DNA of 42,526 bases from Thermoplasmatales archaeon (GTDB taxonomy: Archaea; Thermoplasmatota; Thermoplasmata; Thermoplasmatales; GCA-001856825): assembly GCA_026127935.1 (NCBI GenBank), contig JAJSLL010000002.1, positions 94,645-137,170 on the forward strand, read 5' to 3'. The notes under the pieces are model-generated. The model was not told where the DNA came from. It worked only from the letters and a program-made list of their open reading frames with translations, and did no database searches. Within the stretch, counting starts at the first letter, position 1; every line of letters begins with the position of its first letter. Shown here in pieces: positions 7,172 to 15,513 of this stretch. Position numbers and translations under genes: made by a program.

Positions 7172-8275
7172 CTATCCAGTTCCGTAGAAGGATTGGAAGT
7201 TGGTAGTAACGTTCTCAAAAACGTTGCCTATGTATGCTCCTCCGTATGCGTTAGCGACCCAGATTCCGATCGCCTCATCAACAATAGTATTGTCTACCAC
7301 TATGTTGTCCTGTGCCATCGGAGGGGAGGGTTTTGAAGTCTGGGGAATCAGGTTAGCATATATTGCTATTCCATTTGGTGCGGGCGCAAGGTTCAGATCG
7401 GAGGCGTTGTCAAAAGGAGGGTTGTTCAGCCTTTGGAACGCACCCAATTTAACGTAGTTCCCGGCGATCTCGTTCCCGATGTCAGCTGCTCCAGGTGCCT
7501 CAGCATTAATGATTATCCCGTCTTCAAGTCCCCCAATCACGGTGTTGTCCAGTACCACATTGTCGATAGCGGAAGAGAAGGGGAAATCAGCTGCAACGAC
7601 TATAGTGCCAACGGCAAATCCTGTTGGTCCGTGCTGTGTTAACAGACTTCCCATCACCACGTTGTTAAAGATCCAGTTGTTAGCTACAGTCTGTCCAGGG
7701 CCCCACGCAGCTACAACTATACCGCACCCCTGTGAATCGTTTGCAACGTAGTTATCTGCTATGAAATTGTTGTCTCCGCTTGCGTTAACGTTGGGCACAG
7801 GCATGCCTGTGGGAACCATAGAAGAACTGCTGTATACGGATACTCCCCCGTCGCCTTTGCTTCCGGTTATGATGTTGCCCACGATGTACGAATTTGATAC
7901 GCCATAGAATCCAACCTCCTTGTTGTCAGGGATCGCTGGATCGGGATGTTGAACGTTGTCGCTTATGTTACTGTCCATTACAGATATGCCAGAAGTATCC
8001 ACGGCGAGAACTCCGTGGTCAGAGGCTCCGAAGATGTGTGCATGGTATATCAACACGCCCGTTACCCCTGGGCCTATGTAAACTCCAAAGCTGTAGCCTG
8101 TTGCATTTACTGTGCCGGTGATTATCTCTCCTGGTTGGGCTATCACTGCTGCTGTGAGATTGCCAATTCCAATCGTTCCTGATTGATTGCCTGGAACCGC
8201 AGCATAACTTCCCACTCCCAACAATACAGCGGATAAGACAAACAACAGTACGATCGATATTACCAGTGCTCTCAT
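7172..8275 (-). CDS. Secreted right-handed parallel beta-helix protein
   Basis: 367 residues. An N-terminal hydrophobic segment (residues about 4-26, ending near GSYAAVPG) looks like a signal peptide. The rest is a series of short repeats with Asn ladders and turns (NNFIADNYVANDSQG, NNWIFNNVVMG, DNVVLDNTVIGG, GNEIAGNYVKLG, DNIVVDNTIVDE, GNVFENVTTN), the pattern of PbH1 parallel beta-helices such as NosD or pectin-lyase-fold proteins. No carbohydrate-active site residues can be assigned and the ligand is unknown. An A/T-rich TATA-like element (TTTAAATATTT) lies about 20 nt upstream of the ATG, suggesting a leaderless message. Likely extracellular or cell-surface. Confidence 0.75.
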   Translation of the reverse strand: MRALVISIVLLFVLSAVLLGVGSYAAVPGNQSGTIGIGNLTAAVIAQPGEIITGTVNATGYSFGVYIGPGVTGVLIYHAHIFGASDHGVLAVDTSGISVMDSNISDNVQHPDPAIPDNKEVGFYGVSNSYIVGNIITGSKGDGGVSVYSSSSMVPTGMPVPNVNASGDNNFIADNYVANDSQGCGIVVAAWGPGQTVANNWIFNNVVMGSLLTQHGPTGFAVGTIVVAADFPFSSAIDNVVLDNTVIGGLEDGIIINAEAPGAADIGNEIAGNYVKLGAFQRLNNPPFDNASDLNLAPAPNGIAIYANLIPQTSKPSPPMAQDNIVVDNTIVDEAIGIWVANAYGGAYIGNVFENVTTNFQSFYGTG

Positions 8276-8373
8276 AATGTTTTTAGTTTGTTAAAATATT
8301 TAAACGCAACTTTTACGCTCTTTCCGTAAAACCAAGATTTAAGAATTGATGGAGGCTCTTCTAGATTGAAAAC

Positions 8374-8988
8374 ATGACCTCTGACTCCGACGCCAAGTCT
8401 GTAGCGAGCAATCTTGCTAAAGGAAGGGTAACTTATGTTACCGATTGGACAAGAATAATGAAAAGGGGGATTCCCATGCTAGCTCTACCAATAATTCTCT
8501 TAGTCTTAATTCTCATCTCTAAGAACTTCTATTTCTTGGAATACTTTCATGCCGTCTCGGGCTCAATTTGGACTGGAATAGATTTATTCATGGGAATATT
8601 CATTGCACATATAATGAGAGGTCTCAGACCAGAGCAGAGAACCGAGATAGCTATGCGCCTTACACCAATCATGCTCTTCTTTATGCCTTCCATAGCCACG
8701 GTAACGATCACAGCAGGTATCTATGTGGCGCTATCACTGGGAATACCGCTGTTCAGTCCTTACTTTGAAGCAGCAGGAATTGTAGCAGTATCAATGATTG
8801 TCGTAGGATTTGTGATCTTCCTGCCAAATGAACTCAGAATATTCCTCGAAATAGTTCACGGAACGAATAACGTTAGGAAGATCGTAAGGCTAACCATGAT
8901 CAACCTTAATCTTGCGGCAGTAATGCTCGTTCTACAGATTGCCATAATATTTCTGATGGCTCACTTCGCAACGGGTGTTCCGTTATGA
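8374..8988 (+). CDS. Multi-pass membrane protein with H-x3-G-x2-WTGID motif (paralogue 1)
   Basis: 204 residues with about five hydrophobic segments after a 28-residue polar N-terminus. The loop YFHAVSGSIWTGIDLFMG (near residues 60-77) is repeated in the next gene as YDHVLLGAIWTGIDVFFG. The H-x3-G-x2-W-x-G pattern resembles the first helices of CopD/DUF2269-type membrane proteins, where the histidine may be a heme or metal ligand; that similarity is inference. The stop overlaps the start of the paralogue by 4 nt (ATGA), so the two are translationally coupled and may form a heterodimer. Substrate unknown. Confidence 0.7.
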   Translation: MTSDSDAKSVASNLAKGRVTYVTDWTRIMKRGIPMLALPIILLVLILISKNFYFLEYFHAVSGSIWTGIDLFMGIFIAHIMRGLRPEQRTEIAMRLTPIMLFFMPSIATVTITAGIYVALSLGIPLFSPYFEAAGIVAVSMIVVGFVIFLPNELRIFLEIVHGTNNVRKIVRLTMINLNLAAVMLVLQIAIIFLMAHFATGVPL

Positions 8989-9539
8989 AATATCCGGAAA
9001 AAAATCGAGATGGGCTCCTAGTGCCTGCTATTCTCGTTACATCTGTCCCAGCAGTTGCCACCATTGCCGCAATCGCAGTAAGGAATGTGCTAATTCTCGA
9101 TTATGACCATGTGCTGCTGGGAGCCATCTGGACAGGAATCGACGTGTTCTTTGGACTTATTTTCAGATTCGTCTTTAAAGAGGTGTCAAGAGAGACCCGA
9201 CAAACGGTTGCAAAGAGAATGCTGCCTGCTACCCTGTTTTTTCTCCCTGCAGCCTCGATTCTGACTCCCCTTGTAGGGTACTATCTTGCAAACATTGAAG
9301 GGTTATGGGTCACAGGAAATAACATAGTGAATGCTGTCGCAGTTATCGCGATAGTGCTTGCTGTAACGGGATACGTGACAATATTCTACCCATCCATCCT
9401 CATCGCCATAGAAAAGGAAAGTTGTGACGATGGGATCTTGAAAAGGCGACTTTCATGGATATGCAACGGCGCCCTCGCGCAGGCGATTCTCCAGATAGGG
9501 CTCATAAGTCTGATGGCCTATTGGGTGGTATTCCAATGA
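8985..9539 (+). CDS. Multi-pass membrane protein, paralogue 2
   Basis: 184 residues and about five transmembrane segments, aligning along its length with the preceding protein. Shared features are H-x3-G-x2-WTGID near residues 44-53, a charged patch R-Q-T..KRMLP matching R-T-E..MRLTP, and a final hydrophobic helix ending LISLMAYWVVF, which parallels IAIIFLMAHF. It starts with ATGA overlapping its partner's stop. The pattern is tandem duplication followed by divergence. No catalytic family can be named with confidence. Confidence 0.7.
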   Translation: MKYPEKNRDGLLVPAILVTSVPAVATIAAIAVRNVLILDYDHVLLGAIWTGIDVFFGLIFRFVFKEVSRETRQTVAKRMLPATLFFLPAASILTPLVGYYLANIEGLWVTGNNIVNAVAVIAIVLAVTGYVTIFYPSILIAIEKESCDDGILKRRLSWICNGALAQAILQIGLISLMAYWVVFQ

Positions 9540-9680
9540 TTCCAGAAGACAGAAAAGATTACCGGAAATTGAAGATGAGAAATATTTTATCATTTCTCAC
9601 TTCTTGAGACAACCGAGAACCGAAATCTTTTCGGGAGACAGATTCTGGGATGATTAAGGATATATAGAGTGTTGAAAGAT

Positions 9681-9690
9681 TTTTTATACT
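9681..9690 (+). promoter_or_regulatory. TATA box of the STAND regulator
   Basis: TTTTTATACT is centred about 25 nt before the TTG at 9710. That spacing predicts transcription starting at or next to the start codon, that is, a leaderless message beginning with TTG. Confidence 0.55.
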
Positions 9691-9709
9691 GACTCAAAAT
9701 CATAACTCC

Positions 9710-12103
9710 TTGGACGATAGAGAGAGTGCGAAGGTATTTAAGATACTATCAGACAAGAGGTGCCTAGATATACTGAAGATAATTTCAGTTGAACCATCAT
9801 TCGTAGGAGAACTAGCTTCCAACCTGAAAACCAAAGAATCCCGGATATCTGAGAAGATGAGAATCATGAGGGAGGCTGGCATAGTTTCTGAAGAATGGAA
9901 ACGCATTGGAAACAAGTTGGTGAAGTTTTACAAACCCTTGATGAATAAGATTAGTGTCTCACTTGTTGATGGAAGCATTAAGACCGAGACCGGCGGGAAC
10001 GAAGTAAAGGAAATTCTAAACATTGCGGATGTAGACGCTAAGGTTCCAAAAACAGACAAGCTGGTGGGAAGGAAGGCTGAATTGCACTTCATTGAGAAAT
10101 ACCCTCATGTTTTGGTTACTGGGATACCGGGAATTGGGAAGACGACTTTGGTAGCTAATTTTGTACGTTCTACAAATCGAGAGGCCTTCTGGCACGACAT
10201 ACGGGAGACAGATACTCTAAAGTATGTCATAATAAAGTTTGCTTCCTATCTGAACAAACACGGAGATGATTCACTTCTAAAATCACTCAAACAAGAACGT
10301 GACAGGAGAACGCATATCAACCTGATAATCTCAGGAATGAGGAAGCTCAATTCAACGGTGATCCTAGACGATCTCCACAAGTGTCTGGACGATGATATAG
10401 TGGAATTTGTGATGGACCTTACGCGCAGCATACCTGAAATTTCAGTGATACTGATCACTAGGACTCCACTAGAGTTCTACGACCCCTCCGTCCGGGTCCT
10501 AAATTTGCAGGAGCTCCGGGCAGAAGATGCTTTGACACTCATAAAGAATACTTCGAGGGGAAGAAAAATTGTAGAAGAGGTCGGAGGACACCCTCTTATT
10601 GTCAAGTTAGCGGGAAATATTCAACCGGCGACAATGGGATCAACGAAAATCCTTTCTCCGCAAGACTATTTCGAGAGACAGATCCTCCCAACCCTTCCAA
10701 AGGAACTTGTGGGCGTCTTGGAAAAAATTTCTTTCTTCGAAGGAGCTACAGAGTTGGAAGAGTTGGAGTTTATATTCGGAGAAATAAGCAAGGCGCGTCT
10801 CAGGACCGCGATAGAAACTGGATTGATAAGGATGCATCGAAGTTCGATACGAATGAACGACCTTATCAAAGAAGTCTTGCAAGCTAATGCTCCTAGCAAA
10901 TCAGATACTCATAATAAAATTGCTTTGTACTACGCTTCGAAAAAGAAGCCTGAATATTTGATAACTGGTTTGCATCATTTGAAGCTTGGCTCAAACAACG
11001 AGGAAATATCCGGCTTCCTCAGTCAATTTGGAATGGAGCTTATCAACTCTCCGTACCTTAACAACTTTCAAGAAGAACTTATCCAGATAGAAAGACAATT
11101 GGAATCGTGCGAAACAAAATCAGAAGTTCTGTACTGGATTGGCAGAATTCTTTCGATCAAGAGGAGGTACAGCGAGTCCCTGAAATACTTCGAAAGAGCT
11201 AGGATGTGTCCGCAATCTTCTTCCCTCGAACCTTACCTACTCTACGATGAGGCAACTGCAATTCAAAATGTCGGGGAATTCGAACAAAGCGAGGAGCTTT
11301 TCTGGAGTGCCCTCAAGAAGGTGGAGGGAAGTAACAGCATACAAGAAGGAAGGATCCTGTACGGTCTTGCGAACGTTCTTACGACTCTTGGCAGACAAGA
11401 GGAGGCAAGAGCTCTGTTAGAGAGGGCAATCAAAATTTTCAAGGAAAAGAGAGACTTGGTGAGATACAACGTAACCCTCTTTGGAATGGCTTATCTTGAG
11501 TTCATAATTGGCAACATAAAGGAAGCCTTAAGGTTGAACAAAAGCGCTATCCAAGGCTTCCTGAGTCTCGATGCAATCAATAGCTATACAAGCAGCCTCA
11601 TAAGTAAGGGAGATTTCCTCTTCCATGCAGGGCAAAAGAGAAAGGGCATTAGTTCATTAGGAAAGGCTATTGAAATCCTTGGGACCCTGGATTATGCTGA
11701 CCTGGACCTCGCACTCGCATTGTTGAAACGTTCCATAATGTTGGGCTCCCTCGGCTTAACGAAGGAATCTGAGTCGGACATTAGACGGGCAAAAAAGATA
11801 ATAAGTGTAAAAGGTGACAAATTCTTAAATGGATTCCTTTCTTTGGCAGAAGGAGCCTTGATGCTTGCACGTGATGAACTCACCGAGGCTGAGGTATCAC
11901 TAAAAAAGGCAATGAAGTGCGAAAAATTAGATCCGGTTGCAATGTATCGAGCCAGAAGAGAATGGGCTTTGCTTTTGATAAAGAAGGGTAGAATCAAGGA
12001 TGGTATGAAAATTCTAAATGATCTGATCGAATATTTCAGAAAAAGAAACTACGTAACTTTCTTGGAAGAGACGAAATCTATGTTCAAAGAGATTGCAAAG
12101 TGA
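9710..12103 (+). CDS. HTH-STAND ATPase-TPR signalling regulator
   Basis: 797 residues in three parts. Residues 1-75 are an ArsR-like winged helix (KVFKILSDKRCLDILKII, then a recognition helix around KESRISEKMRIMREAG). Residues about 115-400 are a STAND-type P-loop NTPase: LVGRKAEL, Walker A GIPGIGKTT at 138-146, Walker B STVILDDLH at 215-223. The rest is alpha-helical with TPR-like repeats (SESLKYFERA, EQSEELFWSAL, EEARALLERAI, KEALRLNKSAI). Such proteins are molecular switches in which the TPR sensor controls an NTPase and its DNA-binding output, as in MalT. The start is TTG; no ATG precedes the HTH and an in-frame TAG lies just upstream. It follows the membrane paralogue pair with 170 nt between and may regulate it. 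A defence role is possible given the restriction genes nearby, but not shown. Confidence 0.8.
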   Translation: MDDRESAKVFKILSDKRCLDILKIISVEPSFVGELASNLKTKESRISEKMRIMREAGIVSEEWKRIGNKLVKFYKPLMNKISVSLVDGSIKTETGGNEVKEILNIADVDAKVPKTDKLVGRKAELHFIEKYPHVLVTGIPGIGKTTLVANFVRSTNREAFWHDIRETDTLKYVIIKFASYLNKHGDDSLLKSLKQERDRRTHINLIISGMRKLNSTVILDDLHKCLDDDIVEFVMDLTRSIPEISVILITRTPLEFYDPSVRVLNLQELRAEDALTLIKNTSRGRKIVEEVGGHPLIVKLAGNIQPATMGSTKILSPQDYFERQILPTLPKELVGVLEKISFFEGATELEELEFIFGEISKARLRTAIETGLIRMHRSSIRMNDLIKEVLQANAPSKSDTHNKIALYYASKKKPEYLITGLHHLKLGSNNEEISGFLSQFGMELINSPYLNNFQEELIQIERQLESCETKSEVLYWIGRILSIKRRYSESLKYFERARMCPQSSSLEPYLLYDEATAIQNVGEFEQSEELFWSALKKVEGSNSIQEGRILYGLANVLTTLGRQEEARALLERAIKIFKEKRDLVRYNVTLFGMAYLEFIIGNIKEALRLNKSAIQGFLSLDAINSYTSSLISKGDFLFHAGQKRKGISSLGKAIEILGTLDYADLDLALALLKRSIMLGSLGLTKESESDIRRAKKIISVKGDKFLNGFLSLAEGALMLARDELTEAEVSLKKAMKCEKLDPVAMYRARREWALLLIKKGRIKDGMKILNDLIEYFRKRNYVTFLEETKSMFKEIAK

Positions 12104-12109
12104 GGGTAA

Positions 12110-12125
12110 TCCACACCCTTTTTCT
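12110..12125 (+). terminator. T-rich terminator after the STAND gene
   Basis: CCCTTTTTCTT lies just downstream of the stop at 12103. It resembles archaeal oligo-T terminators; there is no strong hairpin. Confidence 0.35.
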
Positions 12126-12321
12126 TAATCAGAAAAGTCATGGGTCAATTATTTCATAGAAATCTAAAAGATTCGAGTTCATTGTTTATCTTTGCGAACA
12201 CCACTCATTCAATTTTTCGACTGTTCAGGACAATTCATTCTGAAGAATTAGGACTCTAAACTCTTTGGTATTTAACTACATTCACACCATATGGAAAATA
12301 TAAACTTGACTTCGCACTGTA

Positions 12322-12795
12322 TTAACACTTCAAATCTTTTGATAATATTATTTCGTGCAACCCATTTAATGTAAAATCTCTAAGAACTCCTGAAAACTCG
12401 TATCCTTTTCTGATATAGAAAACGACAGCATTCTGATTAATGTGTGATACCAGTAGCCAAATCTTCCTGATATTCGTTGATTTCAATCTCTGTTCTAAAG
12501 CATTCAATAATAGAGACCCAACTCCCTTTCCAGATGTAGCTACCCCAATTACTGATAAATATGCGACTGAATAGGCAGCTATGTCTGCATGGAGATACCC
12601 AAGAATTCTAAAATTCTCGTCAATCGCAACAAGTGAGATACCATTTTCTGAATTTACTAGCACTGCCTGTGGGGAGAACTTAGATCTTATCCAGTCAGAG
12701 CCTTTGAAGCCAAGGTACCAATTAAACGACTCAAATAAAATCCTAGAACAATCCATTTCCATGCCCTTTTTAAAATCGGTGACGGATATTGACAT
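12322..12795 (-). CDS. GNAT-family N-acetyltransferase
   Basis: 157 residues with the GNAT fold in order: an N-terminal helix region, a central beta hairpin (ISLVAIDENFRILGYLHAD), acetyl-CoA motif A (LSVIGVATSGKGVGSLLLNALE, where the pyrophosphate loop is S-G-K-G-V-G), and a C-terminal NAVVFYIRKGYEFSG that is the classic NxxAxxxYxxxGF motif. It transfers acetyl from acetyl-CoA to an unknown amine. It lies alone between the STAND gene and the IS remnant. The A/T content of the region is higher than in the housekeeping blocks. Confidence 0.85.
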   Translation of the reverse strand: MSISVTDFKKGMEMDCSRILFESFNWYLGFKGSDWIRSKFSPQAVLVNSENGISLVAIDENFRILGYLHADIAAYSVAYLSVIGVATSGKGVGSLLLNALEQRLKSTNIRKIWLLVSHINQNAVVFYIRKGYEFSGVLRDFTLNGLHEIILSKDLKC

Positions 12796-13323
12796 ATCTT
12801 TTACACCATTCGTCCTCTAGTAAGAGAGTATTGCTTGACCTTTCCAAGGCTAAGTTTAGTTAGTTCCCCTTGCAACACTCTGATCATATTTACTTCCTGG
12901 ATTTATACATACAGTTTATCCAATTTAAGAAATTTAAGCAGATTTCTATGATAGAATTCATAAATGCGGGATTGGTTCTTTTGGCGGCAAGGGTGTTCAT
13001 GTATATTGCAGACCTGAGCAATGGATCCACACGCTTTGATATTGATTTTTCCGACATGTGATTTCTACTCTCCCCCGTGACGGGAACGGTGCTTGCAAAT
13101 GCCGCCCATTACTCTCTCTTCTCAAATCTCGCAACATTTCCTAACTTTGCACAATAATCTTGTCGGTTCTAGACCCTGTTTTGGGACTCTTGTTACCACG
13201 CCGTTGAACGATGCGGGTCTTTCCCAATCACCTTGATTGTGTTGTCACTCTATATCTATTGAGAATACCCAGTATTTTCTGAGCAAGAGTGAAAACATTT
13301 AGATCTATGACTGTTCTTTTCTT
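12796..13323. other. Gene-poor interval with IS remnant
   Basis: A 528-nt interval between the GNAT and the DpnI-like gene. Its left half contains the IS110 remnant. The rest (13150-13290) has no ORF or repeat I can support. ACATTTAGATC near 13294-13304 may be the TATA element of the DpnI-like gene, 26 nt before its ATG. Confidence 0.5.
12890..13150 (-). pseudogene. IS110-family transposase C-terminal remnant
   Basis: Reading the minus strand, the frame ending at the TAA at 12890-12892 gives about 60 residues that match the C-terminal helix-rich part of IS110/IS116 transposases: VPVTGESRN, then SKRVDPLLRSAIYMNTLAA and KRTNPAFMNSIIE. In intact elements this region reads like G-T-A-P-V-T..., then R-R-A-L-Y-x-A-x-L-x-A...NP. 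Upstream in the same frame LGNVARFEKRE is followed by an in-frame stop (TAA) before WAAFAS, and further upstream only non-matching sequence with stops remains. The N-terminal RuvC-like half is missing, so the element is dead. This accounts for most of the otherwise gene-free interval 12796-13323. Confidence 0.6.
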
Positions 13324-14145
13324 ATGGAACTTGGTCTTTCTACTTATTTTTCAGAAGCCTTCAAGACTTACAAGAATCCTTCTCAGATCGCAAGGAATGT
13401 GACAGAGAAATGGGCAAGTCATAACATCTATTGTCCCAGGTGTGGACTTCCTTTGCAACCCTATGGGAACAATACAAAAGTCAACGATTTTTACTGCAAC
13501 CATTATGAACAAAATTTCAAGGTATTACCGATACCTTCCAAGGATAACTTTCAACTTAAGAGTACGAAATCATTTCCTCACAACGATTTCCCCTCAATAA
13601 TCACAGGAGCATCGTATCAAGCATCCCTCTCCAGTTTAGAAAAAGGAACCTTTCCGTCTCTAATCCTGCTCCACTACGATTTGGGCAGAAAATTGGTGCA
13701 GGACGGGTTGTTCATTCATCGATTGTCTGTCACAAGAAATTGTATAATCAAGAGAGTTCCGCTCACAAGAACTGCACGAAGAGCAAATTGGGTTGGAGCC
13801 AATATTTTGTTAGATAAGATACCCAAGATATGGAGAATACCTGTGATCCAGGGGACAGAGATTGTTCCGAAGAAAGTAGTGATGAATAATTGGCTGTCTA
13901 TTGAAAGAATTCTCAAAGGGAATCTGGAGAGTCGCGGATGGATATCTGAAGTTATGCTTCTGGTAGAGAGACTACCTGAGGACTTTACCTTGGATGACAT
14001 CTATTCGTTCGATTCGTATCTTGAGAATCTCTTCCCCAACAATAAACACATTAGGGACAAAATCAGACAACAACTTCAACTTCTTAGGGACCTTGGCTAC
14101 ATAAAATTCGTTGAAAGAGGGAGATATCAAAAACTGAGTCGTTGA
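13324..14145 (+). CDS. DpnI-family restriction endonuclease homologue with altered active site
   Basis: 273 residues, recognisably homologous to DpnI (254 residues) along its whole length. Shared blocks include MEL at the start, YCPRCG, NDFYCNH, a TARRANWVGANI segment (TARRAGWIGCNI in DpnI), LESRGWISEV, FTLDDIYSFDSYLENLF and a C-terminal winged helix IRQQLQLLRDLGYIKF. DpnI cuts GATC when the adenine is N6-methylated. It has a PD-(D/E)xK catalytic domain with a four-Cys zinc site, plus a winged helix that reads m6A. Here Cys37, Cys40 and Cys58 are kept, but the fourth zinc Cys is Tyr61. Asp55 matches the catalytic Asp. The E-x-K is best matched by Gln77-Leu-Lys79 after an 11-residue insertion, so the catalytic Glu is Gln. 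Either the enzyme is inactive, a reader, or the site has been rebuilt. The methyltransferase gene follows 231 nt downstream. Confidence 0.88.
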   Translation: MELGLSTYFSEAFKTYKNPSQIARNVTEKWASHNIYCPRCGLPLQPYGNNTKVNDFYCNHYEQNFKVLPIPSKDNFQLKSTKSFPHNDFPSIITGASYQASLSSLEKGTFPSLILLHYDLGRKLVQDGLFIHRLSVTRNCIIKRVPLTRTARRANWVGANILLDKIPKIWRIPVIQGTEIVPKKVVMNNWLSIERILKGNLESRGWISEVMLLVERLPEDFTLDDIYSFDSYLENLFPNNKHIRDKIRQQLQLLRDLGYIKFVERGRYQKLSR

Positions 14146-14376
14146 TTGGATTTTTGATATTTCGGCAGTACCTTTTTCGCTTTTTGAACTTTTTACAAAT
14201 TAAATACATACAATAGGTGAAAAATCTCGTACCCACGGCAGAAATTAGCAAGAGCCACACCCTCGATCACATATTAAGGTTCAGAAATAAGTGATTTTCT
14301 CAGATTGCTGAGAAGATGGTAGTGTTACGTCAAGATTCTGAATATCATAAAATAGAAGGAACTGATGAAACTTTAG

Positions 14377-15513
14377 ATGGGGTTGAGGTCTTCAGACTTG
14401 AGAGGAAGAGCTAAGAAAGAGATGGAAGAAGAACGAATACCTTTTGACATATCCCGTGTTGTGAAGACGCTTCAAGAGTCATTGAAAGCAAGTGACAAGA
14501 AACAACTACAAGATGAGATTCGAAAGTTAAAACAAAAGTCTGGTAGAGGGGTTATGCTTGAATCTGATAAGGCGCTGAACTATGCCCCAATAGGCGATGA
14601 CCTAACACAGATAATGGAGTCGCAAACAATTGAGAGAGCTAAGTACTACGTTAAGAGGTTGATCAAATCACTTACTGCAGTTAAGACTAATGGAATAAAC
14701 GACATCAATCTCTATAGATGGAGAGAGTACGATGAAGTCATTACCGATAGCCTGTGGATCTTCGACAGGAGAGATACCTCAGGTTCACACTTAGGTTGGT
14801 ACTGGGGAAATTTTGTTCCGCAGATACCTCATCAAGTAATTTTGAGATTCACGAAAAGGGGGGATTGGATCCTGGATCCTTTCGCTGGAAGCGGAACGAC
14901 TCTCATAGAATGCATTCGTCTGGGAAGAAATGGGATAGGCGTCGAGATAAGTCAATCTACGTTTGATAGGACGTTACCCCTTCTGAATGACGAACCAAAC
15001 CGTTTTGGAACCAGTTCCATTTTGAAAAAGGGAGACAGCACCAGTTTGAATTTTACAGAGCTGTGTAGAAAAAATGGGACTGCAAAGGTGCAGCTGGTAA
15101 TAATGCATCCCCCATACTTTGACATAATCAAATTCAGCAAGGATGCGAGAGATCTTTCTAACGCCGGCTCAATTCGGAAATTCCTCAGCAAACTTGGAAA
15201 AGTTGTTAGGAGTACAACCAAAGTTCTTCAGGATGGAAGATACCTTGTCCTGGTTGTAGGGGACAAGTATCAGGACGGCGAGTGGATCCCCTTGGGATTT
15301 TACAGCATGCAGGAAGTGATGAAATACGGATACAAACTGACCGGAATAATAACCAAAAATTTCGACGATACGAGGGGAAAAAGAGATCAAAAAGAGCTCT
15401 GGAGATATAGGGCACTTGCAGGGGGATTCTACGTATTCAAGCACGAGTATATCTTCATATTCAAAAAAACAAAAGGAAAAGGGAAGTGGGGCCGATCGGG
15501 TTTGAACCGATGA
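14377..15513 (+). CDS. DNA methyltransferase (N6-adenine or N4-cytosine type)
   Basis: 378 residues. The SAM site LDPFAGSGTT is at 166-175, preceded by the NFVPQIPHQVILRF block and followed by GRNGIGVEIS. The catalytic motif is HPPY at 244-247 (IMHPPYFDIIKFS), of the amino-methyltransferase (D/N/S)PPY type with His in first place. Motif I precedes motif IV, with no room for a large target recognition domain between them. The N-terminal 110 residues are helical and charged. The base modified cannot be read from sequence. The last nine or so codons (WGRSGLNR, stop TGA) lie inside the 3' end of the convergent tRNA(CAT) gene, so its C-terminus is encoded by tRNA sequence. Pairing with a DpnI-type gene suggests a modification-linked system, but a working DpnI would attack Dam-methylated host DNA. 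Confidence 0.85.
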   Translation: MGLRSSDLRGRAKKEMEEERIPFDISRVVKTLQESLKASDKKQLQDEIRKLKQKSGRGVMLESDKALNYAPIGDDLTQIMESQTIERAKYYVKRLIKSLTAVKTNGINDINLYRWREYDEVITDSLWIFDRRDTSGSHLGWYWGNFVPQIPHQVILRFTKRGDWILDPFAGSGTTLIECIRLGRNGIGVEISQSTFDRTLPLLNDEPNRFGTSSILKKGDSTSLNFTELCRKNGTAKVQLVIMHPPYFDIIKFSKDARDLSNAGSIRKFLSKLGKVVRSTTKVLQDGRYLVLVVGDKYQDGEWIPLGFYSMQEVMKYGYKLTGIITKNFDDTRGKRDQKELWRYRALAGGFYVFKHEYIFIFKKTKGKGKWGRSGLNR

